Below, piece after piece: positions 12,431 to 24,350 of a stretch of 64,000 bases of DNA (its first letter is position 1; every line of letters starts with the position of its first letter). The position numbers and the translations under genes are program-made. Source of the DNA: Primula veris (Eukaryota; Streptophyta; Magnoliopsida; Ericales; Primulaceae); assembly GCA_963682055.1 (NCBI GenBank), contig OY821740.1, forward strand, positions 32,690,795 to 32,754,794, in the 5' to 3' direction. The notes under the pieces were generated by a model, which was given only the letters and a program-made list of their open reading frames with translations, searched no databases and was not told where the DNA came from.

Positions 12431-13489
12431 ACGGAGCATAATTGCTTAAAATGGATGTTTGATATGTTGCGATTGTTGTAGCTGACAAGCCTGACTGTTT
12501 AGGAAATTTCTTGTGATTCTGTTATATAAATGCGTTTCCGAGCATTCAATAGGTTCAAGCACCATGTCCTCGGTGAGAATACCGAGTCTGTGTTCGGCCA
12601 AATGAATACTTCACTAAGAGCAGACAAGGAATTTCATTAATAACTGGCCATTTTAATTCGTTTGAACAATCCGATGAATTTAATAGATCTTTTTAGAAGG
12701 CCTCAATGACCATAGATCGAACTTATCCAATTTGTTGTTTTAGGAGCATCTCAACACATGCTGCCATGAAAGAGAACTGAAGTGTGAAGCGAAAATCGAA
12801 ACGCAAACGGGAAAAAGAAACGTGACACGTGGAAAAAAAAAAATGAAACACTCTAAATTTACAGTGAAGTAATGGAAAATTGAAAAGGAGATTTTTCAAA
12901 GTGTATATTAGTTTCCCATTAGCTATGCTCCCGTCACACAACAAAGATAAATAACTCTTAGAAGGTTTAATTTTCTCACGGAATCAAAAAAAAAAAAAAA
13001 ATAGTTCATCACAGAATGGCAAAAAAATAAAAATTGTTTTTCTCACATTTTTTTAAATGTAAATCCGCTTATGATGATTTTTTAACAATAATTGTAATAT
13101 TACATCATGTGTATTGACACACTCCGTATTCTAACAAAGAATTAGGTAAAACCGAGCAAATAAATACCAAGATTTGTAATTTTGATAAGATAAACTTGCT
13201 TTTTAATTGCATATGTTAGATAAATCATGAGTACTAATTACAAAAATTGATAGTGATGTTTGGGGTTATTTACAATTAACCAACCAGATTTGTAGAACCC
13301 GAGTAGCAATTTGTCAAAAAAAGTAACAAGTATCCGTCATAAAATATCAAAGAAGTGTTATAAGTGCAATGACGTTACAAAAGCTATTAATATTTTTGAT
13401 TGACACCAAAAATTGGAATTGATTTAGAATAAATTAAATGATATTGTGGAATAGATTAGAGTGATACTTGATTAGATTTAAGACAATAT

Positions 13490-13748
13490 GGCATGTTTGT
13501 TTACGTCTTTTGGAGCCCATGGACTACTAACAAACCCAGTGGGATTATGGTGTTAATAGAAAAGATGGCAGGATAGCTTTTCCAAAACCCAACCCCTCCT
13601 AGTATTAGAAAAGACTCTAATTCATGTCTTTTGTAGTCCGGTCTTCTCTATTAGTCCAATCCAAATAAAAACAATACAATCTCTTTTATGGGTCCCCCTT
13701 CTTTGTTAGTCCAATCCCAAGTGCATAAACATGTAAACAAACAAGGCC
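13490..13748. mobile_element. Tourist-like MITE inside the 5' LTR
   Basis: The ends are GGCATGTTTGTTTACGT and the inverse of GGCCTTGTTTGTTTACAT. TAT flanks both sides (13487-13489 and 13749-13751). Tourist/PIF-Harbinger elements normally duplicate TWA, so TAT is slightly off-type. The 3' LTR at 14898-15115 lacks this insertion, which shows that the MITE arrived after the retroelement. It is related to the elements at 48022, 55240 and 58341. Confidence 0.72.
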
Positions 13749-14104
13749 TATGTTATCTGTTATTTAGCATGTTATATTGTTACGCCTATATTATCCGATG
13801 TAACTTATTCATTCGTATATAAAAATAATTATATTCAATCTCTTTTATTGTTTTAGAATGGTATCAGAGTATAAAAAATACGTTTGTAGACATAAGCATG
13901 TACAAAAATAACAACTACTCACACTTAGTTAGAACTAAATGAGAAAGTTCTTGTATCAGAAGCGTTCATTGCTTCGTAAAGTGAAAGCACTCCAACCTAT
14001 ATTGTGCCCAAATAATTATGGGTTTGAATCGTGGGACACAATGAATCGTTTACCTCCATTTGGACCACCGAAATTGTGGGTTTGAATCGTGTGACACACA
14101 ATGA

Positions 14105-14420
14105 ATCGTCAATTTGGGATGATCTCTCTCACGATAAGAACCTAATTGATTGATCTAACAGTAAACTCTTAATTATGAGTTTGAATGGACAATCGTCAAT
14201 CTGGGATGATCTATCTCACGATAAGAACCCTAATTGATTCAATAGTAAGTTCTTAATTGTGGGTTTGAATCTAAAATCGTCAATCTGTGATGATCTCTGT
14301 CACGATAAGAACCATAATTGATCCAACGGTAAACTCTTAATCATGCGTTTGAATCGTCAATTGCCGATTTGTGATGATCCCACTCACGGTAAACTCGATA
14401 AACTCTTCAACTCACCAATT
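14105..14420. repeat. Degenerate tandem repeat, about 77-87 bp unit, 4 copies
   Basis: Units start near 14105, 14192, 14276 and 14353. They share ATCGTCAAT, GGGATGATCT, CTCACGATAAGAAC, CTAATTGAT and TAAACTCTTAAT. The array fills part of the internal domain of the short LTR retroelement. It has no spacer/repeat regularity that would suggest CRISPR, and nothing coding. Confidence 0.65.
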
Positions 14421-15546
14421 TTTTTATTATAAAAAATCTATTTGGTTTTGTTTAATAATTTGTTTCCTCTATTTTTCATGAAAACTAAAGCCTTTTTTTC
14501 CCTACTAAACAGCCTATATTTGTATTGTTCATTAAAGTAGAATGGCGAGTAAAATAGGGTTACGCCGCTCTCGACCAAATAGTTATTTAAAGTGGGTCAT
14601 GCCGCCCTCAATCGAATTTGTCTCCACCTCGAATAATTGTTGGGGAGACTCTTTATTATTCTTATCGGATTTTTAATATTTAAAAGTAGAAGAAATTAAG
14701 TTCAAATTGAATTCCAAATAAATTTTTCATTTTAGAAAAAAAAAAAAGGAATAAGAAGAACGGATTGGCCAGCTACGAGATCATGTCACGTTGTGCATGA
14801 GGGGGATAAGAGAAATGAAGACCGGATATCAAAACATCCAATAATTTATGATTCATGATTTAGATGCAATAAGCAAGTTACGTGACTGCAGGAGGAATAT
14901 TAAATATATTTGATTGATAGCAAATATTAAAAATGATTTAGAATAAATTAAATGATACTGTGGAATAAATTAGAATGATATGTGAATTAGATTTAAGACA
15001 ATGTCTTAATTCTCTTTAATTATCATGTAATATTGTTACGCCTATATAGCCTCGATGTAACTCATTCATTCATATATCAAAATAATTATATTCTATCTCT
15101 TTTATTGTTTTAACAGAGGGCTCATAAAAGTTTTGAGTGAAAATCGATCGAAGTCATTTAATAGTGTGTTTCTTACATTTGATAAAAGGCAATCCATTTT
15201 TCCAGTTTCAGATGCCACCGAATCATGAGAGATGAAATAAATATTAGTGATAGACCGGGTTGTCTAGCAACTTGGTCTTTCGTATCGTAAAATGTATTAA
15301 TTTGTACTATCTACCAAAGTGTTAAGACGGCGAACCATATGTATATTGTATTCAATTAAAGCATTCTTATCAGTGTATTTAATAGGCTCTATATGTATAT
15401 CTTTGTACATGTCTCGCACTTTTTGATGCACATCACTACCATAAAAGAAATATTTTATGTATAAAGATAAAATATATTATAATTCATATACATGTATAAC
15501 ATAAATTGTGATGTATAATTATTATTCTATTCTAAAATTAGAAACC

Positions 15547-15752
15547 TGTTGTAATACAACTATTAGCTAGGTATTTAGGAAGACAGAAGTAGAGAGAGGG
15601 GAGAACAGTATGATCTTTATTATGAATGAATATGTGAATGAATGATAAAATACAAGACCCCTAACCCTCTTTATATAGATAGAGGGGTAGGGTTATAAGC
15701 CCACTTGGGCCCATAAAGTACAAGCCCAATAGTCCAATAATATCCTACAACA
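15547..15752 (-). repeat. 3' LTR of the copia element (left end on + strand)
   Basis: 206 bp, identical to 22261-22466 except for one base near position 33 of the repeat. Because the element lies on the minus strand, this is its downstream LTR. It abuts the purine tract at 15753-15763. Confidence 0.92.
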
Positions 15753-15799
15753 CTCCCCATTTGGACGTCTTGAATTCTTCGTCTTCATGCAGTCGATCT

Positions 15800-16510
15800 G
15801 AGTCGAGTTCATTCGCAATGCTAAACACATAAAAACCTTAGGGACGGAAAACCCAGTGTGGGATAAAACTGGTACCTAGGAGAAACTGTGTAGCCGAATG
15901 ATATAGGCCAAAATTCTATGTAATTAACTAACCACAAAACAGTGTGCCTCATCAAAACCTTGCCAGAGCAAACCCAATGGGAAAATCTCTGATCGAAGGA
16001 AAAAGAGTGCAACAATGGTAGTAGTAGGGATCAACCACAAAACAGGTGCCTCATCAAAACCTTGCTAGAGTAAACCCAGTGGGAAAAAATCTCTAGTCGA
16101 AGGACAAAAGAGTACACAGTGGTAAGAACTATACAACAGGATACTCCCCCTAATTTCGGCAATCTTAAGTGAGATATAATGGGAACGTGTCTCGCTAAAA
16201 ACCTTGCCAAGGAAAACCCAGTGGGAAAAAACCTTGGTCTAAGGACAAAAAAAGGTACACGAGCATGCGACTGGATGCTCCCCCTCACTTGCACACGACA
16301 GGGTGCGAGGATTTCGACTAAGTAGTAATTAGTGCAATAAGCATTCACCTGGATGCTCCCCCTCACTTGCACACGACTGGGTGCAAAGATTTCATATTCC
16401 AAGAAAGAGAACGAGCATTCGACTGGATGCCTCATTTACTTGCACACGACTGGATGCAAGAAAATCTAACGTGGAATAGAACGAGCATTCAACTGGATGC
16501 TCTTAAACTT
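15800..16510 (-). repeat. 3' non-coding repeat modules of the copia element
   Basis: Read on + strand, a module with AACCTTGC, AAACCCA, TGGGAAAA and AAGGACAAA recurs near 15955, 16060 and 16200. A second module (GACTGGATGC, CACTTGCACACGAC) recurs near 16268, 16351, 16420 and 16490. Such repeated modules just inside the 3' LTR are common in plant copia elements. Two minus-strand open frames (15821-16015 and 16031-16435) are produced by these modules and are not genes. Confidence 0.65.
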
Positions 16511-16659
16511 CATATGTGAAGAATAATTTCGGCGAGAAATGCTAAATAGCATAATCTAGTCATATCTCTCTTGATCGATAACAACAAGTTGTCCTCAAAT
16601 AAGACAAGTGTTTTATCTGTATCGTGAGACAGAGCATATGTAATTCAAATATGGCTACT

Positions 16660-19600
16660 ACTAGCTCGAAGCCATATACACACTCTCTAGTCGTCTCATA
16701 GAGCACGAGATCAGAGTGATTCGTTTGGAGTCATTCCAAGACCTCCAAGATATCGCCTTATTCCTAATGGCAAAGACATACCATGTTAGGAATATCCCTT
16801 ATGCGGGTCTGATAAGTAACCAGCATCGGTATAACCGAAAAAGGGTTGCGTTAATTCGAGTACCGAAGGGGGCAGATACACTCGATGATGCAAATGGGAT
16901 AAGACAAGCCCTCATCCACAGTTACCTTAAGGTAATGGGAAAATGTCTTTTATGCCATTTCGATGGTAGCGTGTTAGCGCGATGTTGTGTCGAGCTATAC
17001 CATTCACAACATACGAGATGTTCGTCATAGCACATTAGACCAAGTACAATGATGCGCTTATTGTACTTAGATATGAACATGATGGTTCAATATCTCTTCA
17101 TCGTCTCATCAAGGACGGACTGGGTCTATATCAATGTCGAGTGATCGAACGATCATGGGAGAATCTGACGACTTAGCGTCATGATGACTAAAACGTCATA
17201 ACATCTTCTGGGTGTAGTCTGAATCATGGACTTAGATTCAATCTTTACGGGACTCGATCATCGGGCCGAGTCACTACCGTGTCTTCCCAAGATCTTTCAT
17301 CTCGAAGGCAAACCAAAAAATGGATCGCGTAATAAAACACGCAAGGGCATAATACTTGTTCAAGTATCCCAAGCTGATCAAGTACTCACTTAGGCGGTAT
17401 ACCACATCCGCTCGGATTATATTAATCCATATAGTGAACGTCTCAGTCAATTGAGATCGTGTTCCATGGTCAGGAACTACTTGATTTAAGCACATGAAGT
17501 CACACAGGGACCTTCATCTATATCTCTTTGTCTAAATCCCCATAGAGATAAAACCGTGACCACATTCATGGCTGCATACTCAGTTTTTCGGAAACTACTA
17601 AACTGGTAAAGTAGGGGACTGTTATAATGTCCATTACGAGGAAATCAACTATCTCGTAATCAATTCCAATGTGTGAGAGAAGCCTTGCGCTACTAGGCGA
17701 GCATTCTACAATCTCATTATTCTCATCACTTTTCCTTACGAATAACCAAATAAACGAACTCGTTTAACATTGGTGGTGTTGGAGCTACAGGTCCAAACAC
17801 ACTTTCGCTAAGGAGTTTACTTGGATTGCAAGTTTCCATTAGTCCAGTCTATTCTACGTTGACTTCAGGCAACGGTACATGGTTTCCTGTCATAATTTGC
17901 TCATATTATCAGTCGTCACCGATTATATGAACAAGTAATCACTGACATTCTCGTTTCGCTTTAATATCGTCTAAGATATCATGATCGACAAATATTTCGA
18001 GTTTTCTAGGATGAGGAGGAAATCACACATCTCCTTGATCCTTTATAATCTCGTGCGACAAACGAGTTTCAGTTCACCACCTCTGGGGCTGAACGAATTA
18101 AGAACCGGTCAACTTCCTCATATCTTGGGAAGGATGACAGACTGACGGCCGACGGCAGCGTCCTTTGCTTGGCGGGTTCGGACAAAGCAACGTGTTACGA
18201 CAGGAACACGGCATCCAATAGGGACGTCTATCCTTGCAAGCATTTTGCAGCAAGTATAAATGATCTCGTGACATCTCATAAAGTCATTAAATGCGTCTGG
18301 CATTTAGTTAGACTTGAGGGAGTCTATGCACTTACTTATCACTAAGTGCAGTTTTGGGGATCAAGCTAAGACTGAGTGGGTTATGCCACGTTACTTCACG
18401 TCGTTTCTTATCAACGCTAACGTGCAAATCTCCCCCTAACGACGGGGAGAACAGTCTTAGCGATGTCACTTTCGCATATCATGCGATAAAGAGATCGCTT
18501 GCCAAGGTTACTCTATCAAAGGATAGGCAGGGGATTCATAATCGACTTATGTCCCCTTCAGAGGTCCATATTTTGAACGCTATAGTGGCTCAATCAAAAT
18601 ATTAATTAATCACTCCAAACACGCGTTAATATGAGACTTCTGGCTCATAACCAGTAACCAGCTGGCACGCATATGATGTTTGAGTGTCTATGGGCCTCAT
18701 GACGGACCAATGCAGCAAAATAGCATAACCCCACACGGAAATATAAATCTTGGTGCGCAAGACCAAGAAATGCGTGCAATCATTTGCAGTCGCATCATCA
18801 AACTTTCCGTGAGTCCATTTGGGTCTGAACATAATCGACAGGATGTTCAATTTGAATTTCCAAACTCAAGTAATTCAAATTGAAATTTCAATTTTTTTAC
18901 TCTTCGGAATTATCAAGTCAACTAGACTTTTCAGGATAATCCGGATCATGAGCCATCAACTTAATGATAGGGCTAGAAGTTTAGGAAATGCTGCATTTCT
19001 GTGGATAACAATAATCATGTGACCTTATTGTCGATGCATCAACCATAACCATTTATATTTATGGTCCGTCTTATGGTTGGATAAGTCCACAATAACTCCT
19101 TCAATTCTTTACAAGAATTCTACGAGTTCTTTTCGTGATCTTTACACATACTAGTCTATCAAAGTGAGCATTAGTGGCATGAATTTCGGATTAATCACGA
19201 AATATATTCTCAGAGAGAATCCAAATGCGATGCGATTATAAATCAAGCATCGTCTTTTGACCCGGAAATATCTCATCCGGTCAATGCCACAATATCAAAA
19301 TGCTCTTATCAATCGACGACAGGCGAATGATAGTACAGACAATCATGTCTTAACATTTAAATCATTTATCATTTCGACGACAGGCGAAATGATAAGGTAA
19401 CTTTAAATGCTTTAAAGAATGTGGTAGCAACCACTTGAAAGACATTTCAACTCCTCTAAAATACGCTTTTGGTCGTATTGAATGGAGGCTATGTAAAGAA
19501 ATTTTAATTCTTTCATGAGCTATTACCAGATAACACTGGTTTTCTCGAATATTTTATAACTCAACAAGGTACGGCAGGACCTACATGAGTATAAGACTTC

Positions 19601-21000
19601 ATATTTGACAAATTAATTTGGTTTTACCAAATATTTCGATTTTGGAACGACAGGTCCAGAATCATTGTCACTGAGTACTCTTTTAGGCAAATAGTTGATG
19701 AAATTATGTGATACACTGTTACCCACTATTTCCAAAAAAATCAACTACCCCACAAATATTGCCTAAAATTTCATAATTTAAAGTTTGGTCACATTTGTCA
19801 AAAAAATTTGCTCAAAACACTTTAAATTATTTCGAGAAATTTCGTAAACAGGCAAACCATAATCCAAAAGTATGTCCAAATGGAAAAATCATAATCCAAA
19901 TGGAAAAATATAATCCAGATGAGCGAAAAAATGGCTCAATGATTTATCAAAATCAATAAAGAAAGGTATCAAACTCATTTGAGCCACAAAATCGGGGGTC
20001 TCAAGAGTTTCTTTCAATTAACTTTAACCACATTAGCATCGGTTTTTTCACCTTTATAATAGTTGTGAACTATTTAAGGAGTAACCATGCATGACCTTTG
20101 TCTTTATAGCATAGAGTTGCCTCTTGAGCATTATCTCTTGCTTTGTGACAATGGGCCATATTGTTCCTTTCAATTACTGTCTTGGAGCCACAGGTTTTCG
20201 ATTTTGACGATTGACTAAAATCTCGCTTGGCTAGGCGATTCATCGGGATCGCGACAGTTCAAGACAAATAACACTTGTCTCGGTTCTCGATTCGTGGAAA
20301 AAAAATATACACAAAGAGCATTAATATCAGGCAAACAATTCGCCATTGACCCAATAGGATTAAAACTACTCACCGGGGTAATTTTCTTATCCAATAACAG
20401 ATGGGCGATAAAGGAACATGCTGAATATAAATTCACGATACTGCTTATGGAATGCAATTTCCAAGCTAGTATTTTGGTGAAGGATTGCTCCAATATGTCA
20501 ATTTCAGACATTTGTTCACCATAGACGTCATCACGTCTCAAATGTGGCGGCGGAATAAAATCAACGCCTTAGCATTCATCTCGAGGGTAACAACAAACTC
20601 GTGTTTTACTCATCAAAGATGGCATCCAAAAAAAATTGGGCATCACATTTTCACACATCAGGGTGAGTAACATGTGGTGACGGATTAAAATCAACGTTTA
20701 TACAGTCATTTCGCAAGTATGTTTTACGATTTTTCTCATCATAGATGGCATCCAACATGTGTTGGGAGTTCTGGATTATTTATCATATAAAACGACTGGT
20801 TTATATGTTTATGGTTTGCACAAGCATAAACGTTTTTTCGAAACGACAGGTTCGAAAACATTAGTTTTGCTTTTCATGTGAATCGGTTCTCATTGATCGA
20901 ACGACGGGTCGATACTAAAACACCAATTCAGCGAAACATACATCACTATATAAACACACTCGGGGAAATTATTATTTAGTCAACCCCTTTCGGTAGCTCT
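16660..21000 (-). pseudogene. Decayed copia gag-pol polyprotein
   Basis: On the minus strand, fragments of all expected domains occur in order but in different frames and broken by stops. A degenerate zinc-knuckle-like CYKDKGH lies near 20100-20140. An integrase C-terminal segment ending QLVTGYEPEVSY is at about 18626-18720. The linker after integrase (ARIDVPIG) is near 18220. The reverse-transcriptase segment FEMKDLGKTR is at about 17274-17303. The pre-RNase H stretch VRSLDIDIDPVRP is near 17120-17160, and the RNase H start GYTDAGYLSDPHKGYS near 16790-16840. No frame longer than about 110 codons survives, so the element cannot make its own enzymes. The + strand frames over the same region are antisense shadows. 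Confidence 0.85.
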
Positions 21001-21307
21001 ATTTGAACACGACCAGGAAAGACGGTGAGGGGGGTGGGCACGAATGCCTCTTAAAAACCGACCTCATTAGGAGAACGACTTCCGCCTTTATCTTTCCTAG
21101 ACATCGTATCCAAATAGGTGAGCCTATTTGGGGAAGATTCATAATTTTTCCAACTTAAATGTGAATATATACGATTTTCGCATTTTATATATGGCAATAA
21201 TATTAAACAACATAGAGAATATCTATTTAGATTAACCACACATATATAAACAGGCAGTAAATATATTTTAGAATCTATCTAATCATGCAGTAGATTTGGT
21301 GTTATAA

Positions 21308-21570
21308 ACAAATCAATTTAAGATTATCAATCAATCCATAAAGATTCTAACACATCAAGTCAAATCAATGTAAGATTATCAATCAATCAATGAAGATTCT
21401 AACATATCAAGTCAAATCAATTTAAGATTATCAATCAATCCATGAAAATTCTAACATATCAAGTCAAATCAATTTAAGATTATCAATCAATCAATGAAAA
21501 TTCTAACATATCAAATCAAATCAATTTAGGATTATCAATCAATTCATGAAGATTCTAACAAATCAAATCA
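21308..21570. repeat. 52 bp tandem repeat, about five copies
   Basis: Units start at about 21308, 21360, 21412, 21464 and 21516 and share TCAAATCAATTTAAGATTAT, CAATCAATC and GATTCTAACATATCAA. Copies differ at only a few bases. The array lies in the untranslated leader of the copia element, between the primer site and the gag remnant. There are no unique spacers, so it is not a CRISPR array. Confidence 0.85.
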
Positions 21571-22260
21571 ATTTATATGCATTTTTTTTTATTCGTTTAC
21601 CTTTTAATAAAAAAAATATATGCATGTGTGTGTATATTTACTAAATATTGCATCTTTATCAACCATATGTAATGTTTTCGTATAAGTATTATACTACAGG
21701 ACCATGCGTGTAATTACAGCAAACTATATATCTATTTACAACATTATTACATATACAGTCCAGAATTTCAGACAAGTTTCAGTTTAGTCCTTTAGTAATT
21801 AACATGCACAGTCAATAGTTTCAGCAAATTACAAAACAGTAATACTGTTTTCAGTATACAACATATTCAGTCCGACAGATTACTATATGTTTACAATAAT
21901 ATTTGTTTAAATCCTTGCTATTGACAATTATTGCTATTGACAATTATTTCAACATACTCATGTTACAAATAAAATACACGGTGCACAATGCAGACAAACA
22001 AAGCAAATTACTTTCTTAGCAAATCTAATGAGGTTAGTATATGAAATTACGCTATATATTAAGTTACCTACTTGGTAGCACCTTTGTACTTTGCAAGTTT
22101 AAAGGATCCATAGCAGAGTTTATAGTTTTCCTCCATTGTACTTTCGCACGGTATGTTGGTGAAAATCGATATAATAATAACTTAATAAAACCCGGATAAA
22201 CCTCAAGGTTTATTGAATCTATAATCCGTACTTCGATCTCCGAGAGCAGTGCTGATAACG

Positions 22261-22466
22261 TGTTGTAATACAACTATTAGCTAGGTATTTAGGGAGACAG
22301 AAGTAGAGAGAGGGGAGAACAGTATGATCTTTATTATGAATGAATATGTGAATGAATGATAAAATACAAGACCCCTAACCCTCTTTATATAGATAGAGGG
22401 GTAGGGTTATAAGCCCACTTGGGCCCATAAAGTACAAGCCCAATAGTCCAATAATATCCTACAACA
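22261..22466 (-). repeat. 5' LTR of the copia element (right end on + strand)
   Basis: 206 bp, the upstream LTR in the element's own minus-strand orientation, and the one expected to drive transcription. The TATATAAAG box and the AATAAAG signal are both on the minus strand. The presumed tRNA primer site abuts it at 22244-22260. Confidence 0.92.
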
Positions 22467-22489
22467 GAACCCATTTTATTTCTTTCACT

Positions 22490-23550
22490 TTTTCTCTTAC
22501 GAATTATGATGGACGTTTGATATGTTGCGATTGTTGTAGCTTACAAACCTGTCATTACTCTCTAGGGAAAAAAAAAATTTGTGACTGTTTTATAAACGTG
22601 TTTTGAGCATTCGATATGTTCAAGTACCATGTCTTTAGTGAAAATACTGAGTCAAGGTGTAGTGAACCAATTATTATTTCAGAAGCATATCAACATATGA
22701 TTGCCGAGAAATAAAATGAAAGCGGGAATTAAAACGCAAAGCAAAAACGGGAAAAAAGAAAAGAAATGTCAAACGTGTAAAAAATAAAAACTCTAAAATT
22801 TATTGTGAAGTAATTGAAAACGGGAAATGAGAAGTTGGTAATGAGGAGCGAGATTTTTCAAATTGTATACTAGTTTCGAGTAACTATGTTCCCCGTATAC
22901 ATAACAAAAATAAATAACTTTTAAAGCATATATTTTCCCCACATAATGGCAAAAAAAAAAACGTCACAGAATGACAAAAAAAAAATAGTTTTTTTTTCAC
23001 CAAAATATGTATTTGTTTTTATGTAAAACCGCTCATAATGATTTTTTTACAATAATTGTTATTTTACATCATATGATTGACAAACTACGTATATCTAACA
23101 AAGAATTACGTAAAATGAGCAAATAAATACAAAATTTTATCATTTTAAAAAGATAAGCATGCATTGAAATTGTAAGAGTTCGATGGATCATGATGAGGAC
23201 TAGTTGCAAAAATTGATGGTTCCATGGGGTTATTTGCAATCTATCAACCAGATTCGTAGAACTCACATAATGATATGTTAAAAAAAAGAAGTAACAAGCA
23301 TCCGTCATAAAATATCTAAGCGTTATAAATGATAAATATAATGACGTCACAATAGCGATGACCAGGGAAAGTATTGGATGAAAATCGATAGAATCTATTG
23401 TTCCTTACATTTCATTAAATACAATCCATTTCGCAATTTTAGATCGGATAGAACACGTAAAAGGGGTTAAAGTATTAACGTAGTGGTAGAGTGAGTTGTT
23501 TAACAATTTTGTCGGGGTAACACCTATAATACTTTTTCATACAGTAAAAT
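22490..23550. repeat. Segmental duplication, copy B
   Basis: Collinear with copy A (about 12430-13384 plus 15116-15310), but without the short LTR retroelement. It gives the unoccupied version of that insertion site near 23345-23375. No coding frame is shared by the two copies. Confidence 0.65.
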
Positions 23551-23559
23551 GTATTCATT

Positions 23560-24240
23560 CCGTCCGTTTTAATTGATATGTTTGATGATTGAAAATTAAG
23601 AGTGTGAAAATAAAGTTAAAAGTTACAATAATGCCCACAAAAAGATAAAAACGCCACATGAAAAAAATTTATGCTTGAAATGTAAAGAGTATAATGATAA
23701 TTTTAACAATATCATTTACTAAAATAGAAAGATGATCAATTATTTAGATACGTAGCAAAATAGAATAGTGATATATAATTTATGGAGTGAAAGAGTATTG
23801 ATGTTCGTATTTACATAAGTAATGAGGTTACAACATTAAGCCATTAATTGCACAATTAAAAGTAAGGGAAAGTCTAACCAATACGATGTACGATAGTTGT
23901 TGCAATATGTTATTTGTACCGATTTATTAATAAAATTTGCCCTAATTGCGAGTAAATGAAATAGATATATTGTATTAGGTAAACCCAAAAAAATGTTATC
24001 ATACAAATGTTTAAACTAAATACAGCAATATTTACAATAATTGCAAATTAAATTTGGAAAGTTATTTAATAATTAAACAATACAAATTTGAGCAAATCAA
24101 ATGCATCGGTGGTCGTTATCCAAACCGTAAAAACAAAGTATAAAAGCTCAAAAAGTAAATGGGGGGGTAATTTCGTAACTTCATCTCGGAAATAAAACCC
24201 AACTAAATCAGCTGACACACACACACACTAGTCATCACCC
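23560..24240. other. Intergenic DNA upstream of the KH gene
   Basis: No gene is seen. A stretch beginning ATTCATTCCGTCCGTTTTAATTG (about 23551-23575) resembles the end of a Stowaway-like MITE, but I cannot find a clear second end. Confidence 0.45.
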
Positions 24241-24251
24241 CCACCCACGAG

Positions 24252-24291
<40 letters not shown>

Positions 24292-24350
24292 CATCATCAT
24301 CACCGTATTTCTCACTCTCACCTCAAAAACCCTAACCAAACACAACAAAA
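24241..24350 (+). promoter_or_regulatory. Core promoter/5' leader of KH gene with (CT)n(TA)n tract
   Basis: A run of CT dinucleotides followed by TA dinucleotides (about 24250-24292) lies 60-100 bp before the KH start codon. CT-rich tracts near transcription starts are common in plants, and the TA run may supply a TATA function. The leader that follows (CTCACCTCAAAAACCCTAACC) is typical of plant 5' UTRs. The same CT/TA arrangement recurs in intron 8 (about 37662-37695). Confidence 0.4.

Larger units (their letters stand above)
13385..15115 (+). mobile_element. Short non-autonomous LTR retroelement (TRIM/LARD type)
   Basis: Direct repeats at about 13385-13858 and 14898-15115 share TTTGATTGA, GATTTAGAATAAATTAAATG, TTGTTACGCCTATAT, TGTAACT and CTCTTTTATTGTTTTA. 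The left repeat is longer only because a MITE is inserted in it; without it both are about 212-218 bp. TGGTATCAGAGT, an initiator-Met tRNA primer site, follows the left repeat at 13859-13870, and a purine tract (GCAGGAGGAA) precedes the right one. The internal part of about 1 kb has no coding frame and carries a tandem repeat. I could not identify a target duplication. Confidence 0.72.
12430..15310. repeat. Segmental duplication, copy A (interrupted)
   Basis: Sequence from about 12430 to 13384 and its continuation at about 15116-15310 is collinear with 22490-23550. Shared words include TTTGATATGTTGCGATTG, AAGTAACAAG followed by ATCCGTCATAAAATATC, and TGAAAATCGAT. Copy A is interrupted by a short LTR retroelement (13385-15115) that copy B lacks. 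Divergence is considerable, so the duplication is old. Neither copy contains a convincing gene; the minus-strand frame at 12723-12944 is not preserved in the other copy. Confidence 0.65.
15547..22466 (-). mobile_element. Ty1/copia LTR retrotransposon, 6.92 kb, minus strand
   Basis: Two direct 206 bp repeats, 15547-15752 and 22261-22466, start TGTTG and end CAACA. By eye they differ at one base. Orientation is minus: read on that strand the LTR has a TATATAAAG promoter box and AATAAAG, the primer-site-like sequence CGTTATCAGCACTGCTC follows the right-hand LTR at once (22244-22260), and the purine tract AAATGGGGAG precedes the left-hand LTR. Flanks are AAACC and GAACC, a 5 bp target duplication with one mismatch. 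Domain order on the minus strand (gag, integrase, RT, RNase H) is that of copia. The coding part is decayed (see the separate entry). Confidence 0.92.

Noticed and set aside
16716..17030. 104-codon + strand frame
   Set aside because: Antisense to the decayed copia RT/RNase H region, whose minus-strand motifs are clear. The + frame matches nothing known.
18354..19022. Several + strand frames of 60-85 codons
   Set aside because: Antisense to the copia integrase-RT linker and integrase remnants.
20215..20541. 108-codon minus-strand frame as a separate gene
   Set aside because: It lies in the gag portion of the copia element and ends where the decayed frame is broken, so it belongs to the pseudogene entry.
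21308..21570. Regular 52 bp repeats as a CRISPR array
   Set aside because: Units are contiguous without unique spacers, and the host is a plant. It is a simple tandem array in a retrotransposon leader.
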